The position numbers were made by a program, and so were the translations under genes. The notes below the pieces were generated by a model. It did no database searches and had not been told where the DNA came from. It was given only the letters and a program-made list of their open reading frames with translations. From JAVMKJ01 sp031732855 (GTDB lineage Bacteria; Pseudomonadota; Gammaproteobacteria; Competibacterales; Competibacteraceae): a stretch of 24,112 nt of DNA. The stretch is from the NCBI GenBank assembly GCA_031732855.1, contig JAVMKJ010000087.1, positions 1 through 24,112 of the forward strand. Reading direction: 5' to 3'. Of this stretch, positions 1-6,745 are shown piece by piece; positions within the stretch are counted from its first letter, which is position 1; each line of letters starts with the position of its first letter.

Positions 1-739
1 AAACCGGTTCGGCCCCCCCACCCCAGCCCTCCCCCGCAAGGGGGGAGGGAGCTTTCGCGGCACGGGCGGCAATGGATTCCCCCTCACCTCCTCGGCTGGT
101 CTCGCGGCGGGTGGTGTGAACCGGCGATACCGGCGGCAACTGGATCGGCTCCGGGGATAGCTCCCCTCTCCCGCAAGCGGGCGAGGGGCCGGGGGTGAGG
201 GCAGCTTCCTCCCCTCGCCCCGTGGGAGAGGGGCCGGGGGTGAGGGCGCCTTCCTCCCCTCGCCCCGTGGGAGAGGGGCCGGGGGTGAGGGCAGCAGGTT
301 GCCAGGGCGGCGGTCCCAGCGGTTCCTCGGCCCACCGCGCCAGCAGGTTCCAGGCCAGCACCCGCCGGCGTTGCCAGACGCCGTCATCCGGCCGCGCCCC
401 GCCCGTGGCCAGATGCCGCGTCCACAGCCGATCCAGTTCCTCCATCAACAGTTGGGAACGTTCTTCGGTGAGAGCGCCGGCCCCGACCAGCCGTTGCAGT
501 TCCAGGCGCAACAGCAGCAGGTTTTCCAGATCGACCGGCGCGCAACGACGATCGCCGCCCACCAGTGGCGGTGCCGTAACGGACGGCGTTTGCGGCAAGG
601 GCTGGTCGACGGGGCGCGCAACCGCCAGTTGCTGGCGCAGATCCTTGAGCCGATGGCGCGAGACGACGAGGGCGATCAGGAGAATGATCGGCGAAACCAG
701 CCACAGCACCGCCACGGCTATCAGAAACGTCCAGTCCAT
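1..739 (-). CDS. Membrane-anchored protein, N-terminal part, DUF2339-like (partial, runs off left edge)
   Basis: The frame is open from the ATG at 739 to the window edge (246 codons, no stop), so the C-terminus is missing. Residues about 4-28 form one hydrophobic helix (FLIAVAVLWLVSPIILLIALVV), followed by a basic stretch and a short proline-rich linker. A helical block follows with a SHOCT-like sequence (GALTEERSQLLMEELDRLW). After about residue 149 the chain is a proline/glycine-rich linker made of three 15-residue units (ALTPGPSPTGRGEE type, DNA 158-292), then other low-complexity sequence including PSPLAGEGWGGG. An N-terminal helix followed by a Pro-rich linker is how many DUF2339 multi-spanning membrane proteins begin, but the diagnostic part lies outside the window, so this is an inference. 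A GGAG precedes the ATG closely. It lies 66 bp downstream of pspA on the same strand and may be cotranscribed, suggesting an envelope role. Confidence 0.72.
   Translation of the reverse strand, partial: MDWTFLIAVAVLWLVSPIILLIALVVSRHRLKDLRQQLAVARPVDQPLPQTPSVTAPPLVGGDRRCAPVDLENLLLLRLELQRLVGAGALTEERSQLLMEELDRLWTRHLATGGARPDDGVWQRRRVLAWNLLARWAEEPLGPPPWQPAALTPGPSPTGRGEEGALTPGPSPTGRGEEAALTPGPSPACGRGELSPEPIQLPPVSPVHTTRRETSRGGEGESIAARAAKAPSPLAGEGWGGGAEPV
14..52 (-). repeat. Hairpin-forming GC repeat, also read in frame (PSPLAGEGWGGG)
   Basis: The arms CCCTCCCCC and GGGGGGAGGG around a GCAA loop form a strong hairpin at about 27-49. The reading frame of the partial membrane-protein gene passes through it without a stop. 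It is a different repeat type from the 45-bp units at 158-292. Confidence 0.6.
158..292 (-). repeat. Three tandem 45-bp repeat units, in frame within the membrane-protein CDS
   Basis: The units are 248-292, 203-247 and 158-202, each exactly 15 codons. Units 1 and 2 are almost identical; unit 3 diverges at its 3' end (PACGRGEL instead of PTGRGEE). Each unit contains the palindrome-like arms CCCCTC...GAGGGG. The unit resembles the dispersed GC-rich repeats found elsewhere in this window (11371-11420, 13709-13742), not ordinary coding sequence. Confidence 0.85.
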
Positions 740-781
740 GCTCCGCCCCCGTCAATAGCAACAAGCAATCGATTCCTTAGC

Positions 782-805
782 CTTAAAACTTAAAACTTAA
801 AACTT
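782..805. repeat. Short AT-rich tandem repeat between pspA and the downstream gene
   Basis: Three consecutive copies of a 7-bp unit (TTAAAAC/AAAACTT phase) fill most of the short gap downstream of the pspA stop. No function is evident; it stands out only because its surroundings are GC-rich. Confidence 0.6.
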
Positions 806-1477
806 TTAGCTACTTATCTCTTTCCGCAGCGCCGCCAGTTCCACCTCGACCTCGGTGTTCACCTCCATTTTCAGAAATTCCCGCTCGATCTGGCTGTATT
901 CGCCGTTCAGTTCCTCGCGCGCCTCCATCCGCGCTTCCATCTCCCCTACCTTGTCCGCCATGCGGCCGAAGGAGTTGTTGAGATCGAGACCGGTCTGAAA
1001 GCGGTCGCGCACCTGATCCATCTGCTCGCGCGCCTGGGCCGCCCGCTGCCGGGCGACCAGACTGCCCTTCTTGAGCCGCGCCTCTTCCAGCTTCGCCTCC
1101 AGCGCCCGCAGTTGCGACTTGAGCCGCTCGCTGGTGCGCCGGGCGGATTCCCATGAGGCTTGCAGGTTGGCGACGATGCCTTCGTGTTCCTTCTTGCGCA
1201 TCAGCGCTTCCCGCGCCAGCGCCTCGTTACCCGATTCCAGCGCCAGACGGGCGCGATCGTGCCACTCCCCGGCCTGCCGGCGCTGGCTTTCGAGTTCCCT
1301 GGCCAGTTGCTTCTCGCTGGCCACGGCGTCGATCACCCCTTCCCGGGCGCTGTTGATGTTCTCCTCCATCTCGCGGATGAGTTGCTTGATCATCCGCTCC
1401 GGGTCCTCGACCCGATCCACCAGATCGTTGAGATTGGCGGCGATGACATCGCTGATACGCTTGAACAGATTGGCCAT
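806..1477 (-). CDS. pspA: Phage shock protein A (PspA/IM30 family)
   Basis: This 223-residue protein matches the usual PspA length (about 220). It begins MANLFKRISDVIAANLNDLV, the amphipathic membrane-binding helix typical of the family, followed by VEDPERMIKQLIREMEE and long charged coiled-coil helices to the end. PspA/IM30 proteins bind stressed inner membranes, oligomerise into ESCRT-III-like assemblies and, in enterobacteria, hold the activator PspF. The start at 1477 is preferred over the in-frame ATG at 1498 because GGAGG lies 6 nt upstream of it and the conserved N-terminus starts there. No pspB, pspC or pspF is visible here; the next gene downstream is a membrane-anchored protein. I did not see a clear sigma-54 -24/-12 promoter upstream. 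It is divergent from the sensor kinase at 2105, across a 627-bp repeat-rich gap. Confidence 0.95.
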   Translation of the reverse strand: MANLFKRISDVIAANLNDLVDRVEDPERMIKQLIREMEENINSAREGVIDAVASEKQLARELESQRRQAGEWHDRARLALESGNEALAREALMRKKEHEGIVANLQASWESARRTSERLKSQLRALEAKLEEARLKKGSLVARQRAAQAREQMDQVRDRFQTGLDLNNSFGRMADKVGEMEARMEAREELNGEYSQIEREFLKMEVNTEVEVELAALRKEISS

Positions 1478-1595
1478 GGAACACCTCCGAACGGTCACGA
1501 CAGAAATGAAGGAACGATTTGAGTATAGTCAGGAATATTTTAGTTGAACAGTGTTTAATTAATAGATGGTCCTGAAAATGAAATCAAATATAAGT

Positions 1596-1604
1596 CTCCC
1601 ACGT
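1596..1604. repeat. Target-site duplication, left copy (CTCCCACGT)
   Basis: Nine bases immediately left of the MITE-like element, repeated exactly at 1835-1843. The identity extends to 11 bp (TCTCCCACGTC) if one end base of the element is included on each side. Confidence 0.8.
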
Positions 1605-1834
1605 CAGCAATTCTCATTTTGGCCTGAAAGGTACGTCCGCCGTAGGGTGGGTTAGGCGCGCCCCCTACCCATGCCGAGATTACCACCGGGCGTTCCGCGC
1701 GCCGTAACCCACCAGACCGGCAACGATCGCGCAACGGTGGGTTACGGCGCGCCTCGACCGTGACGTTCCAGGGATGAAGTTTCGCAAGGCGCGCCTAACC
1801 CACCCTACGACTTACAGCAAAATGAGAATTGCTT
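1605..1834. mobile_element. MITE-like non-autonomous element, copy 1 (230 bp)
   Basis: The ends are AGCAATTCTCATTTTG at 1606 and its exact reverse complement ending at 1833, a 16-bp terminal inverted repeat. Inside are two further nested inverted pairs: GTAGGGTGGGTTAGGCGCGC against its complement near the right end, and a GCGCGCCGTAACCCACC/GGTGGGTTACGGCGCGC pair in the middle, so a single strand could fold into a long hairpin. There is no transposase ORF. It is flanked by a perfect 9-bp direct repeat. A second copy of the same length at 5701-5930 differs by six internal substitutions. A 9-bp duplication would fit several IS families (for example IS4- or IS1-like transposases); the mobilising enzyme is not identified. 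Confidence 0.85.
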
Positions 1835-1843
1835 CTCCCACGT
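1835..1843. repeat. Target-site duplication, right copy (CTCCCACGT)
   Basis: Exact match to 1596-1604, on the other side of the 230-bp element. Confidence 0.8.
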
Positions 1844-1857
1844 CGGTTATGGAGTTT

Positions 1858-1903
1858 CCCCTCCTTGGCCAAGGAGGGGTGGCGCGAAGCGCCGGGGTGG
1901 TTT
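1858..1903. repeat. REP-like palindromic repeat, copy A
   Basis: A perfect 22-bp palindrome (1858-1879, half-site CCCCTCCTTGG) is followed by a small hairpin GGCGC-GAA-GCGCC (1881-1893) and GGGGTGGTTT. Related copies lie at 5308-5412, 5566-5680 and, inverted, at 9801-9842. It sits upstream of the kinase promoter region. Confidence 0.75.
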
Positions 1904-1921
1904 GAAACGCGAATTCCACAG

Positions 1922-1949
1922 TTCAAATGGGAAACCTACCCCCTATAAT
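1922..1949 (+). promoter_or_regulatory. Candidate sigma-70 promoter for the sensor kinase operon
   Basis: A consensus -10 TATAAT at 1944-1949 is preceded, with a 16-bp spacer, by TTCAAA (1922-1927), a 4/6 match to the -35 box. It would leave a leader of about 150 nt before the ATG at 2105. The -10 is good and the -35 mediocre. Confidence 0.4.
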
Positions 1950-2104
1950 ATTTGGTGTTATCGTCGTACCAGTTCCGAGCAAACTATTGCTACCGGCCGG
2001 AAGCGACGACAGGGCACGAACATGCCATTCAGGCGAGAGCGTGCGGCGCCGAGCATTTCCACAACCCGCACCCCTGCGTTTTTGCATCCACCCAGCACCT
2101 GTCC

Positions 2105-4612
2105 ATGAACGCGGCTGCAAGCTCCGAAACGGTTTCATCCCGGGAAATTCGACCGTTCGGATGGCCCCTGCTGCTTCTGTTCCTGGTCCTGGCGACGGTC
2201 ATCTCGATCTTCGGCTGGTTTTATCACGAACACCAACGGAAACAGGCGCTCGAAACGGCGTATCAGTTCCTGGGGGCCGTCGCCGATCTGAAGGTCGGGC
2301 AAATCACCACCTGGCGCAACAATCGCCTCAGCGAGGCACGGCTTTTCGCTGGCGTGGCTTTCGTCGCCCGCGACGTGGAGACTTTCCTGGCCGATCCGGC
2401 TTCCGAGACGGCGCGACAGAAAATCATGGATTGGTTGACCTTGCTCGTGCCGGGCGAACGATACAGCCAGGTGGCGTTGTACGACGCGCAATTGCGGGAG
2501 CGCGTCGCGCTCGTGCCCTGGCCCGAGCCGCCCGGCCCCCGCTTGCAGGAGCCTCTGGCCACCGTGTTTCGCAGCGGAGAGGTGCTGATGACCGACCTCT
2601 ACCACGACGCAGCGGGCGGCGCCATTCATCTTGATATCATCCTGCCTGTTTTTCCAACGGTGGATTCCTCGACGTGGAACCCGCGTCCCAGACCCATTGC
2701 CGCGATCCTGTTGCGGCTGGACCCGTCGCTGTTCCTGTTCCCCCTGATCGAATCGTGGCCCACGGCCAGCCCCACGGCGGAAACGTCACTGGTGCGGCGC
2801 GACGGCGCCGATGTGCTGTACCTCAACGAATTGCGCCACCGCAAAGGCACGGCGCTCGCCCTGCGCCTGCCCCTCGACTACCCGGATTTGCTGGCCGCGA
2901 AAGCCTTGCTCGGCGAAACCGGCATTCAAAATGGCGTGGATTACCGGGGCGAGCGGGTGGTGGGGGCGGTGCGCAAGATACCGGATTCGTCCTGGCTGAT
3001 GGTGGCGGAACTGGACGAGGCGGAACTCCTGGCGCCTCTGCGTCAGCTCGCGCTGACCGAAAGCGTTGCGGCCACCGCCGTGCTGCTGGCGGCTCTGTTG
3101 GGCGTCATGCTGCTCTGGCGGCAGCGCATCACCGCGCTCCTGCAAAGTCAACTGGTCCTGGAGGGAGAGCGCAACCGATTGGCGAAGCGTCTGGATTACC
3201 TGATCAGCACCAGCCCGATGGTGATTTATACCACCGAGCCTTCCGATTACCATATCGCGACCTTCATCAGTAAAAACATAACCCGGATAACCGGTTACGA
3301 GCAGAGCGTGTTCATCGATGTTCCCAGCGTCTGGTTGGGTCACATTCATCCGGACGACGTGGAGGAAACGCTGGCGATATTTGACTCGCTCTACGAGCGT
3401 GGCCAAATTCTCGCCGAATACCGTTTACGCTTTAAGGACGGCAACTACCACTGGATACAGGACGTCGCCCGCGTCGTCCGCGACGCCGAGGGCAGGCCGG
3501 TCGAAATCGTCGGCACCTTTACCGATATCACCGCCAGGAAACAGGCGGAAATGGCGCTTCGGGCCAGCGACGAACGCTTCCGTGAGATCTTCGAGCACTC
3601 GGTCACCGGCATCGCCATCACCGACCTGGACGGGCATTTCCAGCAATGCAATCCGGCCTACTGCGCCTTGCTCGGCTACACCGAGGCGGAATTGAGGCAG
3701 ATGGTCTTCAGTGCCCTCGTCTACCCGGAGGATCGCGCGGCCAACCTGGCCGAGATTCGTCGGCTGATCGCGGGAGAGTTGCCCTACTTCGAGGTGGAAA
3801 ACCGCTACGTCCACAAGGACGGCGGCCCAATCTGGGTTCACAAGTTCGCCTCGATCCTGCCGGGCGCGGACGAGAAGCCGGCTCATCTGCTGGCGCTGGT
3901 CACCGACATCGGCAAACGAAAAGAATCGGAAATCGCGCTGCGTCTTTCGGAAACGCAACTCCGTGCCCTGGCGGCAAGACTGGAAGCCGTGCGCGAGGAG
4001 GAACGGACGCGCATCGCCAGCGAAGTTCACGACGTGCTGGGCCAGTTGATGACCGGTCTATCGATCGATATGACGTGGCTGGAAAAGCGGCTACCGAAAG
4101 TCACCGATCCAGATCTGCGCCAGACCATGACCGACAAATTTGCCGAGGTTCGGCGACTGAACGACACCATGATCCGGACCGTGCAGGAGATTTCCAGCGC
4201 GCTGCGCCCGAGCGTGCTGGACAACCTCGGCCTCGATTCCGCCATTCGCTTCGAGGCGAATCGTTTCCAGCAGCGTGCCGAGATCGCTTGCGCGGTGGAA
4301 ACGCCCGAGGCGATGCCGCCGCTGGATAGGGAACGCGCTACCGGCCTGTTCCGCATCTTTCAGGAAATCCTGACCAACATCGCCCGCCATGCCCGGGCGA
4401 CGCAGGTTGGCATCCGCCTTGCCGCGACCTCCGACAGGCTGGTGCTGGAGGTTCGCGACAACGGCCGGGGCATCGCGCCGGAGGAAATCGCCAGCGCCAA
4501 GTCGCTCGGATTGCTGAGCATGCGCGAGCGCGCGGCGCAACTCGGCGGCCGAATCGACCTCGCGGGCGAGCCGGGCCAGGGCACGACGGTAACGGTGACG
4601 GTGCCGCCATGA
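2105..4612 (+). CDS. Membrane sensor histidine kinase with two PAS domains (NarX/UhpB-type, HisKA_3)
   Basis: This 835-residue protein has TM1 at about 18-40, a large periplasmic sensor region (about 41-316) and TM2 at about 317-340. PAS1 (about 360-480) and PAS2 (about 484-610) follow, each with a PAC-like end (VGTFTDITARKQAE; LALVTDIGKRKESE). Then come a HisKA_3 dimerisation domain with the phospho-acceptor His at 642 (RIASEVHDVLGQL) and a HATPase_c domain with N-box (EILTNIARHA) and G-box (DNGRGI). Kinases of this class autophosphorylate and pass phosphate to LuxR/NarL-type regulators; one is encoded immediately downstream with a 4-bp overlap. The ATG at 2105 starts just before the first membrane segment but has no clear Shine-Dalgarno. 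The frame is open upstream to a TTG at 1952, whose extra 51 residues look non-conserved. The signal cannot be deduced. Confidence 0.9.
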   Translation: MNAAASSETVSSREIRPFGWPLLLLFLVLATVISIFGWFYHEHQRKQALETAYQFLGAVADLKVGQITTWRNNRLSEARLFAGVAFVARDVETFLADPASETARQKIMDWLTLLVPGERYSQVALYDAQLRERVALVPWPEPPGPRLQEPLATVFRSGEVLMTDLYHDAAGGAIHLDIILPVFPTVDSSTWNPRPRPIAAILLRLDPSLFLFPLIESWPTASPTAETSLVRRDGADVLYLNELRHRKGTALALRLPLDYPDLLAAKALLGETGIQNGVDYRGERVVGAVRKIPDSSWLMVAELDEAELLAPLRQLALTESVAATAVLLAALLGVMLLWRQRITALLQSQLVLEGERNRLAKRLDYLISTSPMVIYTTEPSDYHIATFISKNITRITGYEQSVFIDVPSVWLGHIHPDDVEETLAIFDSLYERGQILAEYRLRFKDGNYHWIQDVARVVRDAEGRPVEIVGTFTDITARKQAEMALRASDERFREIFEHSVTGIAITDLDGHFQQCNPAYCALLGYTEAELRQMVFSALVYPEDRAANLAEIRRLIAGELPYFEVENRYVHKDGGPIWVHKFASILPGADEKPAHLLALVTDIGKRKESEIALRLSETQLRALAARLEAVREEERTRIASEVHDVLGQLMTGLSIDMTWLEKRLPKVTDPDLRQTMTDKFAEVRRLNDTMIRTVQEISSALRPSVLDNLGLDSAIRFEANRFQQRAEIACAVETPEAMPPLDRERATGLFRIFQEILTNIARHARATQVGIRLAATSDRLVLEVRDNGRGIAPEEIASAKSLGLLSMRERAAQLGGRIDLAGEPGQGTTVTVTVPP

Positions 4613-5238
4613 AAATTCTGCTCGCGGACGATCACGAAGTAGTGCGGCGCGGCCTGAAACAGATGCTGGCCGAGGAATTCGGCAATGTCGCGTTCGGCGA
4701 GGCCGGTACGACCGCCGAGGCGCTGGAACGGATACGGCAGGAACCCTGGGATTTGATCGTGCTCGACATCAACATGCCGGGACGCAGCGGTCTGGAGGTG
4801 CTGGCGGAACTGTCGGTGCGGCGCATCAAATCGCGCGTCCTGGTTCTCAGCATGGCGCCGGAGGAAGAATACGCCGTTCGGGCGTTCAAGAAAGGTGCGG
4901 CGGGCTATCTGACCAAACAGACCGTCGCCACCGAACTGGTGGTCGCCGTCAAAAAAATCCTGGCCGGCGGTCGCTACGTTACGCCCTGGCTGGCCGAAAA
5001 ACTGGCGTCCGGACTGGGATCGCCCGCCGCTGTCGAGCCCCACGACCAGCTTTCCGACCGCGAGTTGCAAGTGCTGCGCATGATCGCCACCGGCATGAGC
5101 GTGAAGGACATCGCCGACGAGCTGTCCCTGAGCGACAAGACGGTGTTCACCTATCGCGACCGCCTGCGCGAGAAGCTGGGCCTCAAGGGCGACGTGGAAC
5201 TGGCGCGCTACGCCCTGCGTCATCGTCTGGTGGAATAG
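4609..5238 (+). CDS. NarL/LuxR-family response regulator
   Basis: This 209-residue protein begins with a receiver domain (1-120): acidic pair D7/D8, phospho-acceptor D53 in VLDINMPG, switch S81 and K103. A LuxR-type helix-turn-helix lies at about 148-192 (LSDRELQVLRMIATGMSVKDIADEL). Its start codon overlaps the kinase stop (ATGA), so the two are translationally coupled and form a two-component system. Phosphorylation should promote dimerisation and DNA binding. Its targets are not known; pspA and the repeat region are the nearest candidates only by position. The length and motifs are complete. Confidence 0.95.
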   Translation: MKILLADDHEVVRRGLKQMLAEEFGNVAFGEAGTTAEALERIRQEPWDLIVLDINMPGRSGLEVLAELSVRRIKSRVLVLSMAPEEEYAVRAFKKGAAGYLTKQTVATELVVAVKKILAGGRYVTPWLAEKLASGLGSPAAVEPHDQLSDRELQVLRMIATGMSVKDIADELSLSDKTVFTYRDRLREKLGLKGDVELARYALRHRLVE

Positions 5239-5248
5239 TCGGCCAGGC

Positions 5249-5269
5249 AAGGTACGCAGTGCGTGCCTT
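5249..5269 (+). terminator. Hairpin after the response regulator gene
   Basis: AAGGTACGC and GCGTGCCTT pair around an AGT loop (one G-T pair), 10 nt after the stop codon. A T-rich stretch appears only about 25 nt further on, so it is a weak terminator candidate. Confidence 0.4.
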
Positions 5270-5307
5270 ATAGCAATTTCCGATAGGTTTCGGTTTTTTC
5301 CTCACTT

Positions 5308-5412
5308 CCCCTCCTTGGCTGAGGAGGGTGGCTCGCAACGCCGGGGTGGTTCGACACACCTGGCCCAACCACCCCATCCCTTCGGGACACCCCTCCCTAG
5401 ATTAAGGAGGGG
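5308..5412. repeat. REP-like palindromic repeat, copy B
   Basis: It begins CCCCTCCTTGGCTGAGGAGGG and continues with a GCCGGGGTGGTT core like copy A. It ends with a mirrored arm (CCCTCCCTAG...AAGGAGGGG), so the whole 105 bp is an imperfect inverted repeat. It is the first part of the duplicated module. Confidence 0.7.
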
Positions 5413-5430
5413 AACAGGACGAGCGCCCAT

Positions 5431-5450
5431 ATTGAGTGCTATTGAGTGCT
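5431..5450. repeat. Tandem ATTGAGTGCT x2, possible MITE excision scar
   Basis: Two TTGAGTGCT copies (5432-5440, 5442-5450) are separated by a single A. They occupy the position where, in unit 2, the MITE lies between two TTGAGTACT copies. This is what imprecise excision would leave. Confidence 0.55.
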
Positions 5451-5565
5451 GTGGTTACTTGACCATTGCGCTGAAATCCCTCAACCCACGGCCAACAAAC
5501 AGCGAAGAATCGTCCTGGCGCGAATCAGCGTCCGATCAGAATTTTTCCGACAGCAATCAGCGAAT

Positions 5566-5680
5566 CCCTCCTTGGCTAAGGAGGGTGACACGCAACGCCG
5601 GGGTGGTTCGACACACACCTGGCCCAACCACCCCGTCCCTTCGGGACACCCCTCCTCCTTAATCTAGGGAGGGGAACAGG
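5566..5680. repeat. REP-like palindromic repeat, copy C
   Basis: CCCTCCTTGGCTAAGGAGGG followed by the GCCGGGGTGGTT core and a mirrored distal arm. It is nearly the same as copy B and forms the start of unit 2. Confidence 0.7.
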
Positions 5681-5691
5681 ACGAGCGCCAA

Positions 5692-5700
5692 TTGAGTACT
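5692..5700. repeat. Target-site duplication, left copy (TTGAGTACT)
   Basis: Nine bases bordering MITE copy 2, repeated exactly at 5931-5939. Confidence 0.85.
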
Positions 5701-5930
5701 CAGCAATTCTCATTTTGGCCTGAAAGGTATGTCCGCCGTAGGGTGGGTTAGGCGCGCCCCCTACCCATGCCGAGGTCACCACCGGGCGTTCCGCGCGCCG
5801 TAACCCACCAGACCGGCAACGCTCGCGCAACGGTGGGTTACGGCGCGCCTCGACCGTGACGTTCCAGGGATGAATTTTCACAAGGCGCGCCTAACCCACC
5901 CTACGACTTACAGCAAAATGAGAATTGCTG
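5701..5930. mobile_element. MITE-like non-autonomous element, copy 2 (230 bp)
   Basis: Same length and ends as copy 1, with the terminal inverted repeat here extended by one base (CAGCAATTCTCATTTT against AAAATGAGAATTGCTG). By my reading there are six internal substitutions relative to copy 1 and no indels. Flanked by the exact 9-bp direct repeat TTGAGTACT. No coding capacity for a transposase. Confidence 0.88.
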
Positions 5931-5939
5931 TTGAGTACT
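5931..5939. repeat. Target-site duplication, right copy (TTGAGTACT)
   Basis: Exact match to 5692-5700 on the far side of the 230-bp element. Confidence 0.85.
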
Positions 5940-6055
5940 GTGGTTACCTGACCATTGCGCTGAAATGCCTCAACCCACGGCCAACAAACAGTGAAAAATC
6001 GCCCTGGCGCGAACAGCGTCCGATCAGAATTTTTCCGACAGCAATCAGCGAATCC

Positions 6056-6302
6056 GTCCGATAATAACTCCATGATTATTACTGTAATTTAAAACCAAAG
6101 CGTAGGACATCTCAGGACCTCGTCAGGAACCTGACATCTGGGTTTGTGCCGGCGCTCGATGAAGCATCGTCCGAAACCGGAAAGGGGGATCTCTATGCGA
6201 TTAAGTCCGTAAATTGCTGTAAATCGGGGTGGGGGTAGCCACTGCTTCGGTTCGGTAAGATGGCGTTGACGAGACGTTACTCAACCGAACGGATAAGAAG
6301 CG
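6056..6302. other. Gene-free stretch upstream of the IS256-type remnant
   Basis: No convincing ORF. The part from about 6200 (GCTGTAAATCGGGG...) could be the left end of the IS whose gene starts at 6303, but I could not identify a partner inverted repeat. Confidence 0.3.
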
Positions 6303-6437
6303 ATGGCGGGAGATGATGTTAGCGTGGGACGAGAATCGTTGCCCGGACTTTTGAATGGGCCGGATGGCTTGGCGAAGCTGGTAGAGTCGGTGCTGAACCA
6401 GATTTTTGAGGCTCGAGGATCACGGTGGTCGGACTGA
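6303..6437 (+). pseudogene. IS256-family transposase, N-terminal remnant
   Basis: A 44-residue ORF starts at ATG 6303 with the purine-rich AAGAAG just upstream. The sequence LPGLLNGPDGLAKLVESVLN, followed by QIFEA, has the pattern of the start of IS256-type (mutator) transposases (LLSGxDGLxxLVExxLQQVLEAEM). Similarity stops at about 6420, where the sequence switches to the IS1-type remnant on the other strand; the final residues and the stop come from that junction. The rest of the transposase, including its DDE residues, is absent. Confidence 0.5.
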
Positions 6438-6633
6438 TTTCTAAAACTCGCGCAGTATCCTGAATCCCACTGCCATTCATCGCCACGTCAATGATTTTCT
6501 TGTTGACTTTAGGTAAAGAGCATTCTGGATGCTGACAAAAATATCGTTGTTTTCCGCTCTCTGTTTTCCTACGTTTTAGACTTTATCATGATTACAAACG
6601 GGGCAAAAGACAGGAATAAAACCATATTGGAAC
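6419..6633 (-). pseudogene. IS1-family InsA remnant (frameshifted, truncated)
   Basis: Read on the minus strand, one frame gives YGFIPVFCPVCNHDKV. After a one-base deletion a second frame gives KTESGKQRYFCQHPECS, LPKVNKKIIDVAMNGSGIQD and TARVLEISPTTVI. The zinc-finger cysteine pairs (CPVC, CQHPEC) and the helix-turn-helix segment (MNGSGIQDTARVLEIS) are the pattern of IS1 InsA. The deletion and the loss of the InsA end and all of InsB make it inactive. It abuts the IS256-type remnant, so one IS has probably cut into or recombined with the other. It borders the left side of the low-GC sulfatase islet. Confidence 0.7.
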
Positions 6634-6745
6634 TCCTGAAAAGAATCAATAATACCCAAGTTAATTCAAGATTATAAATATAGCACATCCAAGTCTAGAA
6701 CACTACTCTATTGGATTTGACTGAGCTTTTCGGAAGGAGATTGAA

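Larger units (their letters stand above)
5308..5565. repeat. Tandemly duplicated module, unit 1
   Basis: It consists of REP copy B plus about 130 bp of unique sequence (GTGGTTACTTGACCATTGCG...CAGCAATCAGCGAATC). The same order recurs directly afterwards at 5566-6055 with scattered substitutions and small indels. The indels break every reading frame between the copies, so it is not coding. Confidence 0.8.
5566..6055. repeat. Tandemly duplicated module, unit 2 (interrupted by MITE copy 2)
   Basis: It repeats unit 1 in the same order: a REP-like repeat (5566-5680), GACGAGCGCC, the ATTGAGTACT site and the GTGGTTACCTGACC...CAATCAGCGAATCC segment (5940-6055). Without the 230-bp element and one 9-bp duplication its length is about 250 bp, matching unit 1. 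Confidence 0.8.

Noticed and set aside
158..292. Tandem direct repeats resembling a short CRISPR array
   Set aside because: Units are contiguous, with no unique spacers, and lie within an open coding frame; no cas genes are near.
195..758. Plus-strand ORF of 187 codons near the left edge
   Set aside because: Ser/Arg-rich shadow; the minus-strand frame has a start, membrane helix and coherent helical domain and lies in the same direction as pspA.
1952..2104. Upstream TTG start for the sensor kinase (51 extra residues)
   Set aside because: The extra sequence is Cys/His-rich without features, has no ribosome-binding site and lies just after the candidate -10; the ATG at 2105 places the first membrane segment normally. 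Not fully excluded, because 2105 also lacks a good site.
4360..5250. 296-codon minus-strand ORF over the kinase end and response regulator
   Set aside because: Shadow of two complete, conserved genes on the plus strand.
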